From contig NZ_QCYK01000003.1 in assembly GCF_003071345.1 (NCBI RefSeq), forward strand, positions 558,001 through 622,000: a DNA stretch of 64,000 nucleotides, written 5' to 3'. The notes below the pieces were generated by a model. That model was not told the DNA's origin and ran no database searches. It was given only the letters and a program-made list of their open reading frames with translations. Positions within the stretch are counted from its first letter, which is position 1. Every line of letters begins with the position of its first letter. Source of the DNA: Chitinophaga parva. Its GTDB lineage: Bacteria; Bacteroidota; Bacteroidia; Chitinophagales; Chitinophagaceae. This document shows positions 56,144 through 63,395 of this stretch, piece by piece. Both the position numbers and the translations under genes were made by a program.

Positions 56144-56158
56144 ATCGAAATATTCGAT
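56144..56158. promoter_or_regulatory. LysR-type operator (T-N11-A box)
   Basis: ATCGAA, three bases, then TTCGAT form a perfect inverted repeat fitting the T-N11-A consensus. It sits between the divergent genes, just upstream of the LysR promoter's -7 element, so it could serve autoregulation and control of the neighbour. Confidence 0.7.
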
Positions 56159-56166
56159 ATACAACC

Positions 56167-56174
56167 TATCTTTG
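56167..56174 (+). promoter_or_regulatory. -7 element of the LysR gene promoter
   Basis: TATCTTTG matches TAnnTTTG. A TTG start codon at 56172 would lie inside it, which favours the ATG at 56190. Transcription would begin near 56181. Confidence 0.55.
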
Positions 56175-56189
56175 CTGAAAGCAAAAGCA

Positions 56190-57092
56190 ATGGAACTTCG
56201 CCAATTAAAGTATTTTGTATGTGCCGCAGAACTATCAAATTTCACCCAGGCCGCTGAGGAGTTATATATCACTCAAAGTACACTTTCACATCAGATAAAA
56301 GAGTTGGAAAACTCACTCGACACACTGCTGTTTGACAGAATTGGTAAAAGGGTAAAACTGACTGAGGCCGGTGAGATCATGCTTCATTATGCCCGCAAAA
56401 CTATCCTCCAGGCGGAAGAAGGAAAACAGGTGCTATTGGATTTGAATAATAAGAAAACAGGGAAACTTATTATCGGAGCAACCTATGGATTAACCGAATT
56501 ACTGATGCAGTCGCTCACGCAGTTTAGTGAGCAATACCCCGATATAGAGATTCAAATCATTTTTGCGTCAACGGCCGATTTACTGCATAAGATGCATCAT
56601 TATGAAATTGACTGTATGCTGTCTTTTCTCCCCGTTTCGCATAAAGATCGTCAGTTGGAAATCATAAAACTGTTTAGGGCCACGCTTTCGCTGGTCGTTC
56701 ATCAATCGCATCCATGGTCTGCGGTAAGAAAAGTTTCGTTGCAAAAAGTCTCAACGTTACCGGTGGTACTTCCTTCCCAGGGTTATAGTATTCGAAATTT
56801 TTTGGATGAAGTACTTGATGAAAATAATATCATGCTAAAGATAGCAATGGAAATCAACGACATTCACAGTTTGTTGAAACTTACTAATACCAAACGATGG
56901 AACACCATTTTGATGAACAGTTCTTTATTCGGTTTTCCCCAACTGAAAGCGATTCCGTTAGAAGGAAAAAACATGCAACGTGAAGCCACCATTGCTTTTT
57001 CAGTAGAAGTGTATCGAAAAAAGGCCCTGACCGCTTTTTATGAAATTATGAAAGGGAGATGTGCGACGTTCCAACAACAGTTTGGTCAATAA
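56190..57092 (+). CDS. LysR family transcriptional regulator
   Basis: A 300-residue regulator. The start at 56190 (MELRQLKYFVCAAELSNFTQ) is the usual LysR N-terminus. The winged helix-turn-helix is AAEELYITQSTLSHQIKELE with LFDRIGKRVKLTEAGEIML. The effector domain follows (GKLIIGATYGLTELLMQSLT; IEIQIIFASTADLLHKM; CMLSFLPVSHKD). It is divergent from the SRPBCC-like gene and likely controls it through the box at 56144-56158. Its 3' end borders a decayed stretch beginning near 57100. Confidence 0.95.
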   Translation: MELRQLKYFVCAAELSNFTQAAEELYITQSTLSHQIKELENSLDTLLFDRIGKRVKLTEAGEIMLHYARKTILQAEEGKQVLLDLNNKKTGKLIIGATYGLTELLMQSLTQFSEQYPDIEIQIIFASTADLLHKMHHYEIDCMLSFLPVSHKDRQLEIIKLFRATLSLVVHQSHPWSAVRKVSLQKVSTLPVVLPSQGYSIRNFLDEVLDENNIMLKIAMEINDIHSLLKLTNTKRWNTILMNSSLFGFPQLKAIPLEGKNMQREATIAFSVEVYRKKALTAFYEIMKGRCATFQQQFGQ

Positions 57093-57120
57093 TTTCAGCT
57101 GCTTTCTATACGCTATCCTG

Positions 57121-57252
57121 AACAAATTGCACCATCCCGTACAGCCAGATATTTTTGGCTATGCGGTAAGGGCCTTCAATTCCGCCCACCTGGAGGCCCT
57201 CGTAAATTTCTATCGCCCTGGCAGCACCATGCTCGAACCGGCCAGTCGATGA
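57121..57252 (+). pseudogene. SnoaL/NTF2-like protein fragment
   Basis: The frame reads FGYAVRAFNSAHLEALVNFY and RPGSTMLEPASR before a stop. The pattern (helix, then Y.P.S..LEP) is the start of SnoaL-like small proteins such as those resembling polyketide cyclases. No start codon or remaining C-terminal part is evident, so it is a remnant of about 40 codons. Confidence 0.4.
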
Positions 57253-57438
57253 CCTGAAACGATTGGCGCACCAAGCGATTTGAAAACGAGTGTTTTTAGT
57301 CGCTTTTTTATTTCCTGGCATCGGCCCCGAAAAGTTGAAAAAATACTGGATGCGGCCGGTCAGGAGTTTTCCTGGGAAAAGTGTAGGAATATTCCGCCTG
57401 GTGGCAAAAGATCTAATTTATTCATGCGCTTCACACCC

Positions 57439-57475
57439 GTCTTTTGAACAAAGCAAATGCGTCTTCTAAACAAAG
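57439..57475 (+). promoter_or_regulatory. Direct-repeat pair, AraC-type activator site
   Basis: GTCTTTTGAACAAAG (57439-57453) and GTCTTCTAAACAAAG (57461-57475) match at 13 of 15 bases, 22 bases apart, or two helical turns. They lie directly upstream of the -33 position of the next promoter, a classical place for an AraC-family activator. Confidence 0.65.
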
Positions 57476-57503
57476 TTGCCATCTTTGAATGCCCCTAACT
57501 TTG
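57475..57503 (+). promoter_or_regulatory. Promoter of the SDR-type reductase gene
   Basis: TAACTTTG (57496-57503) is a perfect -7 element; GTTG at 57475-57478 is a weak -33 with a 17-base spacer. Transcription would start near 57510, 13 bases before the ATG. Confidence 0.6.
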
Positions 57504-57522
57504 TTTTCTCAAATTAAAGAAC

Positions 57523-58551
57523 ATGACACAGACAGATCAGGTCCTGGTCACCGGCGGATCAGGCTTTATAGCCAGTAATTGCATCGCCGGGCTCCTGAAA
57601 AGAGGTTATCGGGTGAAAACATCCTTACGTTCCTTAAACAGGATAGCGGAAGTAAAACAGCTACTTTCAGTCGCCGGGGTTACCGACTTTGATCGGTTGC
57701 ATTTTGTTCAGGCAGACCTGTCTGATGAAACGGCATGGAAGTCAGCAGCAGAGGGTTGTCGTTACGTGATACACCCCGCTTCGCCTACTCCGAATTTTAT
57801 CGCAAAACATGAAGACGAGTATATCGTACCGGCCGTGAACGGTGTGCTTTATGTCTTACGGGCAGCAAAGGCTGCTGGAGTTGAGCGGGTAGTCTTAACG
57901 TCCGCTTTTGGTGCCATTTGTTATGGTACGGACAAGCATACGCCTTATACAGAAGAAGACTGGACAGATTTATCAAAAGATATTCCCGCCTACCAGAAGT
58001 CTAAGACACTGTCTGAGAAAGCCGCCTGGGAGTACGTGAATAATGAAGGTAAAGGGCTGGAACTCGCGGTGGTAAATCCGGTCGGCGTTTTGGGGCCGGT
58101 GCTTGGGGCTGACTATTCGCATTCCATTCAATTTATTTACCAGATGCTCAACGGGCAGATAAAAGGTGTTCCGAAGATCAAGTCCGTTTATGTTGATGTT
58201 CGGGACGTAGCCGACTTACACGTTATGGCTATGACTGATCCGAAAGCTAACGGCGAGCGTTTTTTGGCTACTTCCGGCGAAGCCATCTCGTTATTAGATA
58301 TAGCAAATATGCTGCGAAGCGAATTGGGCGAAAAGGCGGCGAAGGTGCCAAAGAGAGAAATTCCCAGCTGGATCCTGAGGATCATTGGATTATTTAACCC
58401 TACAGTAAAATTGATCCTACCACACCTGGGGATGATAAAAGATGCCAGCCATGCAAAAGCTACCCGCCTGCTCGGCTGGCATCCCAGAAGTAATAGAGAA
58501 GCTGTTATTGCAACGGCGAAAAGCCTCATCAGTTTGGGACTGGTGAAATAA
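57523..58551 (+). CDS. NAD(P)-dependent extended SDR, dihydroflavonol-4-reductase-like aldehyde reductase
   Basis: A 342-residue cytoplasmic oxidoreductase. The Rossmann motif is VLVTGGSGFIASNCIAGLLK (TGGxGFIA). Next come HFVQADLSDETAWKSAAEGC and VIHPASPTP, with the catalytic YQKSK (Tyr-x-x-x-Lys). VVLTSAFGAICYG is the usual SAFGAI/SSxxA strand. NPVGVLGPVLG and YVDVRDVADLHVMAM are typical of the plant DFR/cinnamoyl-CoA-reductase-like group. It probably reduces small aldehydes or ketones. It has its own promoter with an AraC-type direct repeat; the AraC gene at 59183 is the nearest candidate. A truncated aldo/keto reductase gene follows eleven bases later. Confidence 0.92.
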   Translation: MTQTDQVLVTGGSGFIASNCIAGLLKRGYRVKTSLRSLNRIAEVKQLLSVAGVTDFDRLHFVQADLSDETAWKSAAEGCRYVIHPASPTPNFIAKHEDEYIVPAVNGVLYVLRAAKAAGVERVVLTSAFGAICYGTDKHTPYTEEDWTDLSKDIPAYQKSKTLSEKAAWEYVNNEGKGLELAVVNPVGVLGPVLGADYSHSIQFIYQMLNGQIKGVPKIKSVYVDVRDVADLHVMAMTDPKANGERFLATSGEAISLLDIANMLRSELGEKAAKVPKREIPSWILRIIGLFNPTVKLILPHLGMIKDASHAKATRLLGWHPRSNREAVIATAKSLISLGLVK

Positions 58552-58562
58552 TCGTTTTGTAA

Positions 58563-59149
58563 CATCAGTCGCTTAGGCGATTGCAGACAGATTATATTGA
58601 CCTGCTATCCGTTCATCAATGGGATTGGAATACGCCCATCGAAGAAACGATGCGCACGCTGGATGATCTGGTGGAAAAGTTCGCTACATTGGTGTGAGTT
58701 ATGCTCCGGCGTGGAAAGTAGCACAGGCGCAAACAATGGCGGCCTTCAAAGACTGGATGCCTTTTGTTGGCCTGCAAATTGAATATTCCCTGTTGGCACG
58801 TACTGTTGAAGATGAACTGGTGCCTATGGCGCAGGAACTTGGTTTAGGGATCGTCCCCTGGGCGCCGTTAAAAGGAGGCCTGCTCTCGGGGAAATATGAC
58901 CCTTTAGTTGAAAATCAACATCCAGGCGCCCGTATGGGTGGCACGGCACGTAAAGTCGTTTTATCTGAAAAAGAAATAGCTATCTTAGACGAATTGGGTA
59001 GAATGGCAGATGTGCATCATACAACAGTTGCCGCCACAGACCTGGCCTGGGTGGTCAGCAGGCCAGGCGTAAGCGCTACGATCATTGGCGTTCGCAAACC
59101 GGAACAACTGGATTTACGCCGCCGGTTTTACCCCTTACTAAAAATATGA
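58563..59149 (+). pseudogene. Aldo/keto reductase, truncated and frameshifted
   Basis: The frame from 58563 ([20 protein letters not shown]) is the middle of an aldo/keto reductase, so the first ~100 residues, with the catalytic Asp and Tyr, are missing. After [10 protein letters not shown] the frame breaks and resumes as [19 protein letters not shown], then FVGLQIEYSLLARTVEDELV, GIVPWAPLKGGLLSGKY and VSRPGVSATIIGVRKPEQL. Family members usually read [12 protein letters not shown] here. Loss of seven bases, one copy of a tandem GGAAAAG, would give exactly the observed sequence. A start at 58694 would make only a C-terminal fragment. Two independent lesions make this a pseudogene. Confidence 0.85.
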
Positions 59150-59182
59150 TACCGGGTAAATATTGAATTTTATTTTTACATC

Positions 59183-59995
59183 ATGGAAAATCCAGGTGCC
59201 AATATTAAAGGCAGGATATTTGTATCCTGCAAAAAGGAAAAACATTACAGCAGGGAAATGATACTTAACCAGCACGCGCTTGTTTATGTGTTGGAAGGAA
59301 CGTTGGAATTGTCTTACGGCACTCAATTCTACACGTTCAAGCCCGGAATGACCCTATTGATTCCGAGGAATCAGCTGGGTAGGATGACCAAACTGCCCCA
59401 CCAGGATGCACCATTCCGTTCCATATCTGTTTTGTTCCCTGAGCAACTCCTGCGTAAACACTATGAGACGCGGCAGGGCAATTCCACAGAAGAGAAACCC
59501 AAAGGTCATCTTGCCCTGGACAGACATCCTTTGCTTGAAAGCCTGTTTAATTCGTTGATCCCTTATTTTGAAATGCACGACGAATTACCACCGGATCTGG
59601 TAGAAATAAAGATTTCGGAATGTTTAACAGTACTGGATGCCTGCAATCCAAAGGTACAGGGCCTTCTCAGTTCATTTAGCGAACCCGGTAAAGTTGATCT
59701 GGCCGCCTTTATGGAACAAAACTTTATGTACAACCTCTCGCTTGAAAAATTTGGGTATCTCACTGGCCGCAGCTTGACTACATTCAAAAAGGATTTTAAG
59801 AAGGAATTCAATACTACACCGGGTCGTTGGCTTACGCAAAAACGACTGGAGTTTGCGCATGACCAGATTGTCGTTAAGAAACGTAAGCCTATAGAGATCT
59901 TTTTTGACGCAGGCTTTGAAAACCTGTCACATTTTTCTTTTGCTTTTAAAAAGCAGTTCGGCTATAGCCCAACGGCTGCAACCAGCCTATCCTGA
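59183..59995 (+). CDS. AraC family transcriptional regulator
   Basis: A 270-residue regulator with a cupin-type N-terminus (HALVYVLEGTLELSYGTQFY, FKPGMTLLIPRNQLGRM). Its C-terminal DNA-binding domain is FMYNLSLEKFGYLTGRSLTT with FKKDFKKEF. The second motif is KPIEIFFDAGFENLSHFSFA with FKKQFGYSP. It is a diverged paralogue of the AraC at 61169, sharing FMxxNFxxN, LTGRSLxxFKxDFK and the FENLSHFSFAFKKQFG type ending. Each copy lies beside an SDR-type reductase. It likely activates the reductase gene at 57523 through the direct repeats at 57439-57475, but this is inference from position. It lies 33 bases after the aldo/keto reductase pseudogene. Confidence 0.93.
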   Translation: MENPGANIKGRIFVSCKKEKHYSREMILNQHALVYVLEGTLELSYGTQFYTFKPGMTLLIPRNQLGRMTKLPHQDAPFRSISVLFPEQLLRKHYETRQGNSTEEKPKGHLALDRHPLLESLFNSLIPYFEMHDELPPDLVEIKISECLTVLDACNPKVQGLLSSFSEPGKVDLAAFMEQNFMYNLSLEKFGYLTGRSLTTFKKDFKKEFNTTPGRWLTQKRLEFAHDQIVVKKRKPIEIFFDAGFENLSHFSFAFKKQFGYSPTAATSLS

Positions 59996-59996
59996 A

Positions 59997-60134
59997 TGCG
60001 GCAGGATTTTGACCGGCAGCGCCTCCAAAGGCCGGAACCAGTATTATTCCTATTATCACTGCTTTGATGGGTAGCTGCCGGTCCGGCACCGAGAGGTGGA
60101 TGATAAGATTGCCAACATTGGCACCACGATTTGA
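59997..60134 (+). mobile_element. Serine site-specific recombinase fragment
   Basis: The plus strand right after the AraC stop reads CGRILTGSASKGRN, then QYYSYYHCFDG, a stop (60072-60074), and VRHREVDDKIANIG. C-G-R-x-LTGS-SKG-x(3)YY-YYHC is the zinc-ribbon core of large serine recombinases. The N-terminal catalytic domain and the rest of the zinc motif are absent. It is a scar of a mobile element inserted beside the AraC gene, and it lies at the point where base composition turns A/T-rich. The short minus-strand frames here are shadows. Confidence 0.7.
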
Positions 60135-60169
60135 GGACAAACAACTGGCATTTGGACTTCTTAAGACAA

Positions 60170-60177
60170 TAACTTTG
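60170..60177 (+). promoter_or_regulatory. -7 element before the second SDR gene
   Basis: TAACTTTG is identical to the -7 element of the reductase gene at 57523. A second CAACTTTG lies at 60213-60220, inside the inverted-repeat spacer. Either could serve the SDR gene. Confidence 0.45.
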
Positions 60178-60196
60178 GACCTTACACGAAAGCTGG

Positions 60197-60237
60197 CTAA
60201 AAATTTTATGATCAACTTTGCATCATAAAAATTTTAG
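60197..60237. promoter_or_regulatory. 16-bp inverted repeat overlapping the SDR ribosome-binding region
   Basis: CTAAAAATTTTATGAT (60197-60212) and ATCATAAAAATTTTAG (60222-60237) are inverted copies with one mismatch and a nine-base spacer. The right arm ends three bases before the ATG at 60241. It may be a dimeric repressor's operator or an RNA hairpin that hides the start. Confidence 0.65.
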
Positions 60238-60240
60238 GCA

Positions 60241-61149
60241 ATGGAAGACAAAAAAGCATATATCATCACAGGGCCAACTTCTGGTATCGGTTATGAAACA
60301 GCATTAGCACTTGCAAAATACGGCACGGTTATACTTATTGGACGAAATCGTGAAAAATTAGAACAGGTACAAAAGACCATCAAAGATAATGGACAAAACG
60401 CGTTGTCCCTAGTCTGCGATATTTCAGACATTTTAAGCGTGAAAAGAGCTGCACGGCAAATCGTGGAACTTAATCTTAGAATAGGCGGATTGCTGAATAA
60501 TGCAGGGGTTATGCTGCAAAAAGCGACAAAAAGTGCTCAAGGTTGGGATATGACGTTTGCTACAAATTATCTCGGTGCATTCGCATTGACGGAATGTCTT
60601 GTGCCTGATCTTCCCGATGGAGCAAATGTTGTGTTTATTGGTTCTGCGATTGAAGACGCTGAACGAAAACCTGCAAAAGTTATGGGAATGAAAGGAGGCC
60701 GTTATATCTCTGCAGAAGCAAGCGCCCATGGTGAATGGAAGGCAGGCGGTGCTAAAATGCCGGGCATAGATGCTTATGCTACTTCAAAGCAATGTATTCT
60801 TGCTGCGGCAATGGCTTTTGCACGGGAAAACCCGAGATTACATTTCAACGTTGTAGAGCCTGGAATAACAAGGGGGACAAATCTTGGTGGTGAAAGTACT
60901 AATGCTTTCGTGCGTTTCTTGTTTGGTTATCTGATGTCCATAATTCCTCCTTTCTCTACTTACAGCAGTACACCCAAAAAATCGGCAAAGGTAATTACAA
61001 AAGTACTGACCGATGAGTCGGGCAAAACAGGTGTTTATTTTGACGAAAAAGGGCAGCCCATGCTTGGCTCAGAGTTGGCGCGAGACCAAAAATTTCAGGA
61101 AAATGTTGTTGCGGAAACTCGTGCCTTGTTATCTAAAGTAAAAGAATAA
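60241..61149 (+). CDS. Short-chain dehydrogenase/reductase (classical SDR)
   Basis: A 302-residue oxidoreductase. It has the cofactor motif IITGPTSGIGYETALALAKY (TGxxxGIG), VILIGRNREKL (basic residues suggest NADP), LLNNAGVMLQ and NYLGAFALTE. The catalytic serine lies in VVFIGSAIED, with YATSK as the catalytic Tyr/Lys pair. PGITRGTNLGG fits the usual substrate loop. The substrate is unknown. Codon use is more A/T-rich than in the PUL genes, so it looks like a later acquisition. It precedes an AraC gene by 19 bases on the same strand. Confidence 0.9.
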   Translation: MEDKKAYIITGPTSGIGYETALALAKYGTVILIGRNREKLEQVQKTIKDNGQNALSLVCDISDILSVKRAARQIVELNLRIGGLLNNAGVMLQKATKSAQGWDMTFATNYLGAFALTECLVPDLPDGANVVFIGSAIEDAERKPAKVMGMKGGRYISAEASAHGEWKAGGAKMPGIDAYATSKQCILAAAMAFARENPRLHFNVVEPGITRGTNLGGESTNAFVRFLFGYLMSIIPPFSTYSSTPKKSAKVITKVLTDESGKTGVYFDEKGQPMLGSELARDQKFQENVVAETRALLSKVKE

Positions 61150-61168
61150 TTAAATTGGGGATTGTAAG

Positions 61169-61960
61169 ATGAGCGCAGCAAATTATCATATCGGCGTAAT
61201 TTCACCGGAACAGTTTATTGCTGAACACACCTTTGTATATATCATAAAAGGTGTAATGCACATATATGATGGCAGTAAAAACTACATGCTGAAATCCGGG
61301 GAATGTGGTATTGCCCGAAAAAACCATTTTGCAAGATATAAGAAGGAAAAGGAAAATGGGGAACTTGAAAAGGTATTTGTCTTTTTCGATGAAAAGTTTC
61401 TTAGGATGTTTCAGGAAAAACATAAAACAACAGCATTGAAATTTAAATCGAATGAAACGATTTTACGCATCAGTAAAAACAATTTAATGCCGAATTTTAT
61501 TCAGTCGCTGTTGCCCTACTACGATCACGGAAAAATAAACGAAGCCTTTGCCGATTTGAAGCGGGAAGAACTACTTATTATTTTATTACAGACTCAGCCC
61601 GGACTAGCAGGCTTATTTTTTGACTATGGCATACCTGAAAAGGTAAACATTGAAGAATTTATGAATCGAAATTTCAAATTCAATGTAAGCATTGAACGTT
61701 ATGCATTTATGACTGGTCGAAGTTTATCGGCATTTAAACGGGATTTTAAAATAACTTTCAAGGACACGCCAAATCATTGGTTGGTAAAAAAGCGATTGCA
61801 GGAAGCCCATTTTTTGATAGAAGAGAAAAACAAAAGGCCATCTGAAATTTATTTGGAATTGGGCTTTGAAACCTTGCCGCACTTTTCATTTGCTTTTAAG
61901 AAACAATTCGGGTTGACACCAACCGAACTGGCATGCCGGAAGAAGAAGACTTGTACCTGA
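61169..61960 (+). CDS. AraC family transcriptional regulator
   Basis: A 263-residue cupin-type AraC protein, paralogous to the one at 59183. The sensor region is EHTFVYIIKGVMHIYDGSKN with YMLKSGECGIARKNHFARY. The DNA-binding region is FKFNVSIERYAFMTGRSLSA with FKRDFKITF, and a second motif KRPSEIYLELGFETLPHFSF with AFKKQFGLTP. It follows the SDR gene by 19 bases and is probably co-transcribed with it. The SDR-AraC pairing mirrors the reductase and AraC at 57523 and 59183. The inducer is unknown. Confidence 0.93.
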   Translation: MSAANYHIGVISPEQFIAEHTFVYIIKGVMHIYDGSKNYMLKSGECGIARKNHFARYKKEKENGELEKVFVFFDEKFLRMFQEKHKTTALKFKSNETILRISKNNLMPNFIQSLLPYYDHGKINEAFADLKREELLIILLQTQPGLAGLFFDYGIPEKVNIEEFMNRNFKFNVSIERYAFMTGRSLSAFKRDFKITFKDTPNHWLVKKRLQEAHFLIEEKNKRPSEIYLELGFETLPHFSFAFKKQFGLTPTELACRKKKTCT

Positions 61961-62106
61961 TGTTGGCGTTATAGGGGCGAACAACGGCTCAAGTTTGGGT
62001 TTTCAGTTCAGCTGGAGGCCTAACAAACCGAGCCTCGCCCATGGTTCCCGCGGTCTGGCCTTTATATTGCTGCGCTCACCCAAGCTAGCTTGCGCCGAAA
62101 TACAAA

Positions 62107-62130
62107 AGCCCCTGGCTACTGCCAGAGGCT
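62107..62130 (-). terminator. Hairpin terminator after the small minus-strand frame
   Basis: On the minus strand AGCCTCTGGC and GCCAGGGGCT pair at nine of ten positions around AGTA and are followed by TTTTG. It lies about six bases after the stop of the frame at 62137-62256. Confidence 0.6.
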
Positions 62131-62136
62131 TTATTG

Positions 62137-62256
62137 TTAGTCGGGATCTATAAACCGCTTGGTTAGCTGCTCTTTTAACGCTATATTCCATTTCAGCCAA
62201 TATTCAGCATCATATAGCTTTAACGTGTCCGCATTTGAAGACAGGTGAAAAAACAT
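62137..62256 (-). CDS. Small protein or gene fragment, 39 residues
   Basis: An ATG-initiated minus-strand frame reads MFFHLSSNADTLKLYDAEYW and LKWNIALKEQLTKRFIDPD before TAA. The amphipathic helix-like end and the terminator that follows suggest a real coding tail. It resembles no family I recognise. It could be the C-terminal remainder of a lost element gene; the A/T-rich upstream sequence offers no clear promoter. Confidence 0.4.
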   Translation of the reverse strand: MFFHLSSNADTLKLYDAEYWLKWNIALKEQLTKRFIDPD

Positions 62257-62369
62257 AAATATTAAACTGCAAATAATTAACTTTAGTTTAAATATACATT
62301 TATATAGTACCTAAATAAAACTTATGAATAACGTCTTTAGATAGGTCACTATTCCTGATAATTTAAAAT

Positions 62370-62960
62370 ATGTTTGAGGTTTTTGAAAAATACATACAAG
62401 CCCAATCGCAAATCAGCCGCGAGCAAATTAAACTGATATATTCTTTTTCTAAAGAAAGGACGATTAACAAAAATGAATTTGTATTGCGTGAAGGAGAAGT
62501 ATCGCCCACTCATTTCGTGGCGAAGGGGCTTTTGCGTCTTTGCCAAATAGATACCGGGGGCAATGAACATATATTAAAATTCGCGCATGAAAACAGGTGG
62601 ATAAGCGACCGCGAAAGCTACTTAAATAACTCACCCTCGACTTTAAATATCCGGGCTATTGAGGACAGCTATATACTGGTATGGAAAAAATCCGATTTTG
62701 ACCATCTGTTAAACGAACTGCCGTTGTTCAGGCAATTGATGAGATACCTATCGGCAAAAAATCAGATTGCCAATCAAAACCGGCTTTATAAATCAATCAG
62801 CCTAAGCGCCGAAGAAAAATACATTGATATTATAACTAATCAGCCTATTCCATATGAACGGGTGCCATTACACATGATCGCATCTTATTTAGGCTTGAGC
62901 AGGGAAACATTAAGTCGTGTGCGCAAGAACTTAGCACAGCCCAAACAACCATCTCTGTAA
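62370..62960 (+). CDS. Crp/Fnr family transcriptional regulator
   Basis: A 196-residue regulator. The cNMP-binding-type beta-barrel is FVLREGEVSPTHFVAKGLLR with DTGGNEHILKFAHENRWISD. The long dimer helix is FRQLMRYLSAKNQIANQNRL. The C-terminal winged helix is VPLHMIASYLGLSRETLSRV with RKNL. The Arg/Glu/Ser pocket needed for cyclic AMP is not evident, as in most Bacteroidota members of this small group, which may respond to other signals. A GACAA-N6-TTGTC site directly after the gene, in front of a VOC-type gene, is the likely target. Confidence 0.93.
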   Translation: MFEVFEKYIQAQSQISREQIKLIYSFSKERTINKNEFVLREGEVSPTHFVAKGLLRLCQIDTGGNEHILKFAHENRWISDRESYLNNSPSTLNIRAIEDSYILVWKKSDFDHLLNELPLFRQLMRYLSAKNQIANQNRLYKSISLSAEEKYIDIITNQPIPYERVPLHMIASYLGLSRETLSRVRKNLAQPKQPSL

Positions 62961-62966
62961 TTATGT

Positions 62967-62982
62967 GACAAATGTCCTTGTC
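62967..62982. promoter_or_regulatory. Crp/Fnr-type operator
   Basis: GACAA and TTGTC are perfect inverted half-sites six bases apart. The site begins six bases after the Crp/Fnr stop and overlaps the -33 element of the next promoter, so the bound protein could repress or activate it. Confidence 0.6.
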
Positions 62983-63009
62983 GTTTACCTATTGCTTTAT
63001 TTAGATTTG
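62977..63009 (+). promoter_or_regulatory. Promoter of the VOC gene pair
   Basis: CTTG (62977-62980), 21 bases, then TAGATTTG (63002-63009), a perfect -7. Transcription would start close to 63015, so the message would be nearly leaderless. Confidence 0.55.
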
Positions 63010-63014
63010 CACTT

Positions 63015-63395
63015 ATGAAAACAGCAATTAATTTCAATATCAGAGACTTAAGTCCTCAACTGCGAGTATCAAATATTGCTAAATCTCTTTATTTTTATCA
63101 TCAATTAGGATTCAAAACCGCTTTTCTTTGCGAGGATTTTTATGCGGGGGGTAGCAAGGATGGTTTTGCTATTCATCTCAAATTGGGAAACCATGACCAA
63201 ACAGAAGTCGAAGAAAAAATAAAAATCAGGATTTAAATATTTTGTTTGCAGTTAATAATATTCATTGATGTGTACGATGCCGTTAGCAATATAAATGTCG
63301 CTATTCTACAGCCACTGAGAGAAACGGACGATGGCTGCGAGTTCTATATAGCAGACCCTGACGGTAATACAATCACCTTTATTGAAGAAAAATGA
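63015..63395 (+). pseudogene. VOC (glyoxalase/bleomycin-resistance-like) protein with two frameshifts
   Basis: The first frame reads PQLRVSNIAKSLYFYHQLGF and ends early in an A-rich run (about 63211-63225). A second frame continues KNQDLNILFAVNNIH to about 63265. A third frame then gives DVYDAVSNINVAILQPLRET and DDGCEFYIADPDGNTITFIE. Joined, they make one complete VOC protein of about 125 residues, with the closing Glu in the ITFIEE motif. Two frameshifts in A/T-rich DNA could be sequencing errors, but both would have to be. The next VOC gene overlaps its end by four bases (ATGA). Confidence 0.8.

Larger units (their letters stand above)
57093..57522. other. Decayed region with gene remnant and control sites
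   Basis: The 430-base gap holds a SnoaL-like fragment (57121-57252), uninformative sequence to ~57430, and then a direct-repeat pair and promoter that serve the next gene. Confidence 0.55.
61961..62369. other. Intergenic region with a small minus-strand frame and hairpin
   Basis: The 409-base gap holds a 39-residue minus-strand frame (62137-62256) and a hairpin just downstream of it (62107-62130). The rest (61961-62100 and 62257-62369) shows no gene. The minus frame at 62003-62200 overlaps the hairpin and is less convincing. Confidence 0.5.

Noticed and set aside
57106..57321. 71-codon minus-strand frame
   Set aside because: Antisense to the SnoaL-like fragment; the plus-strand reading is the protein-like one.
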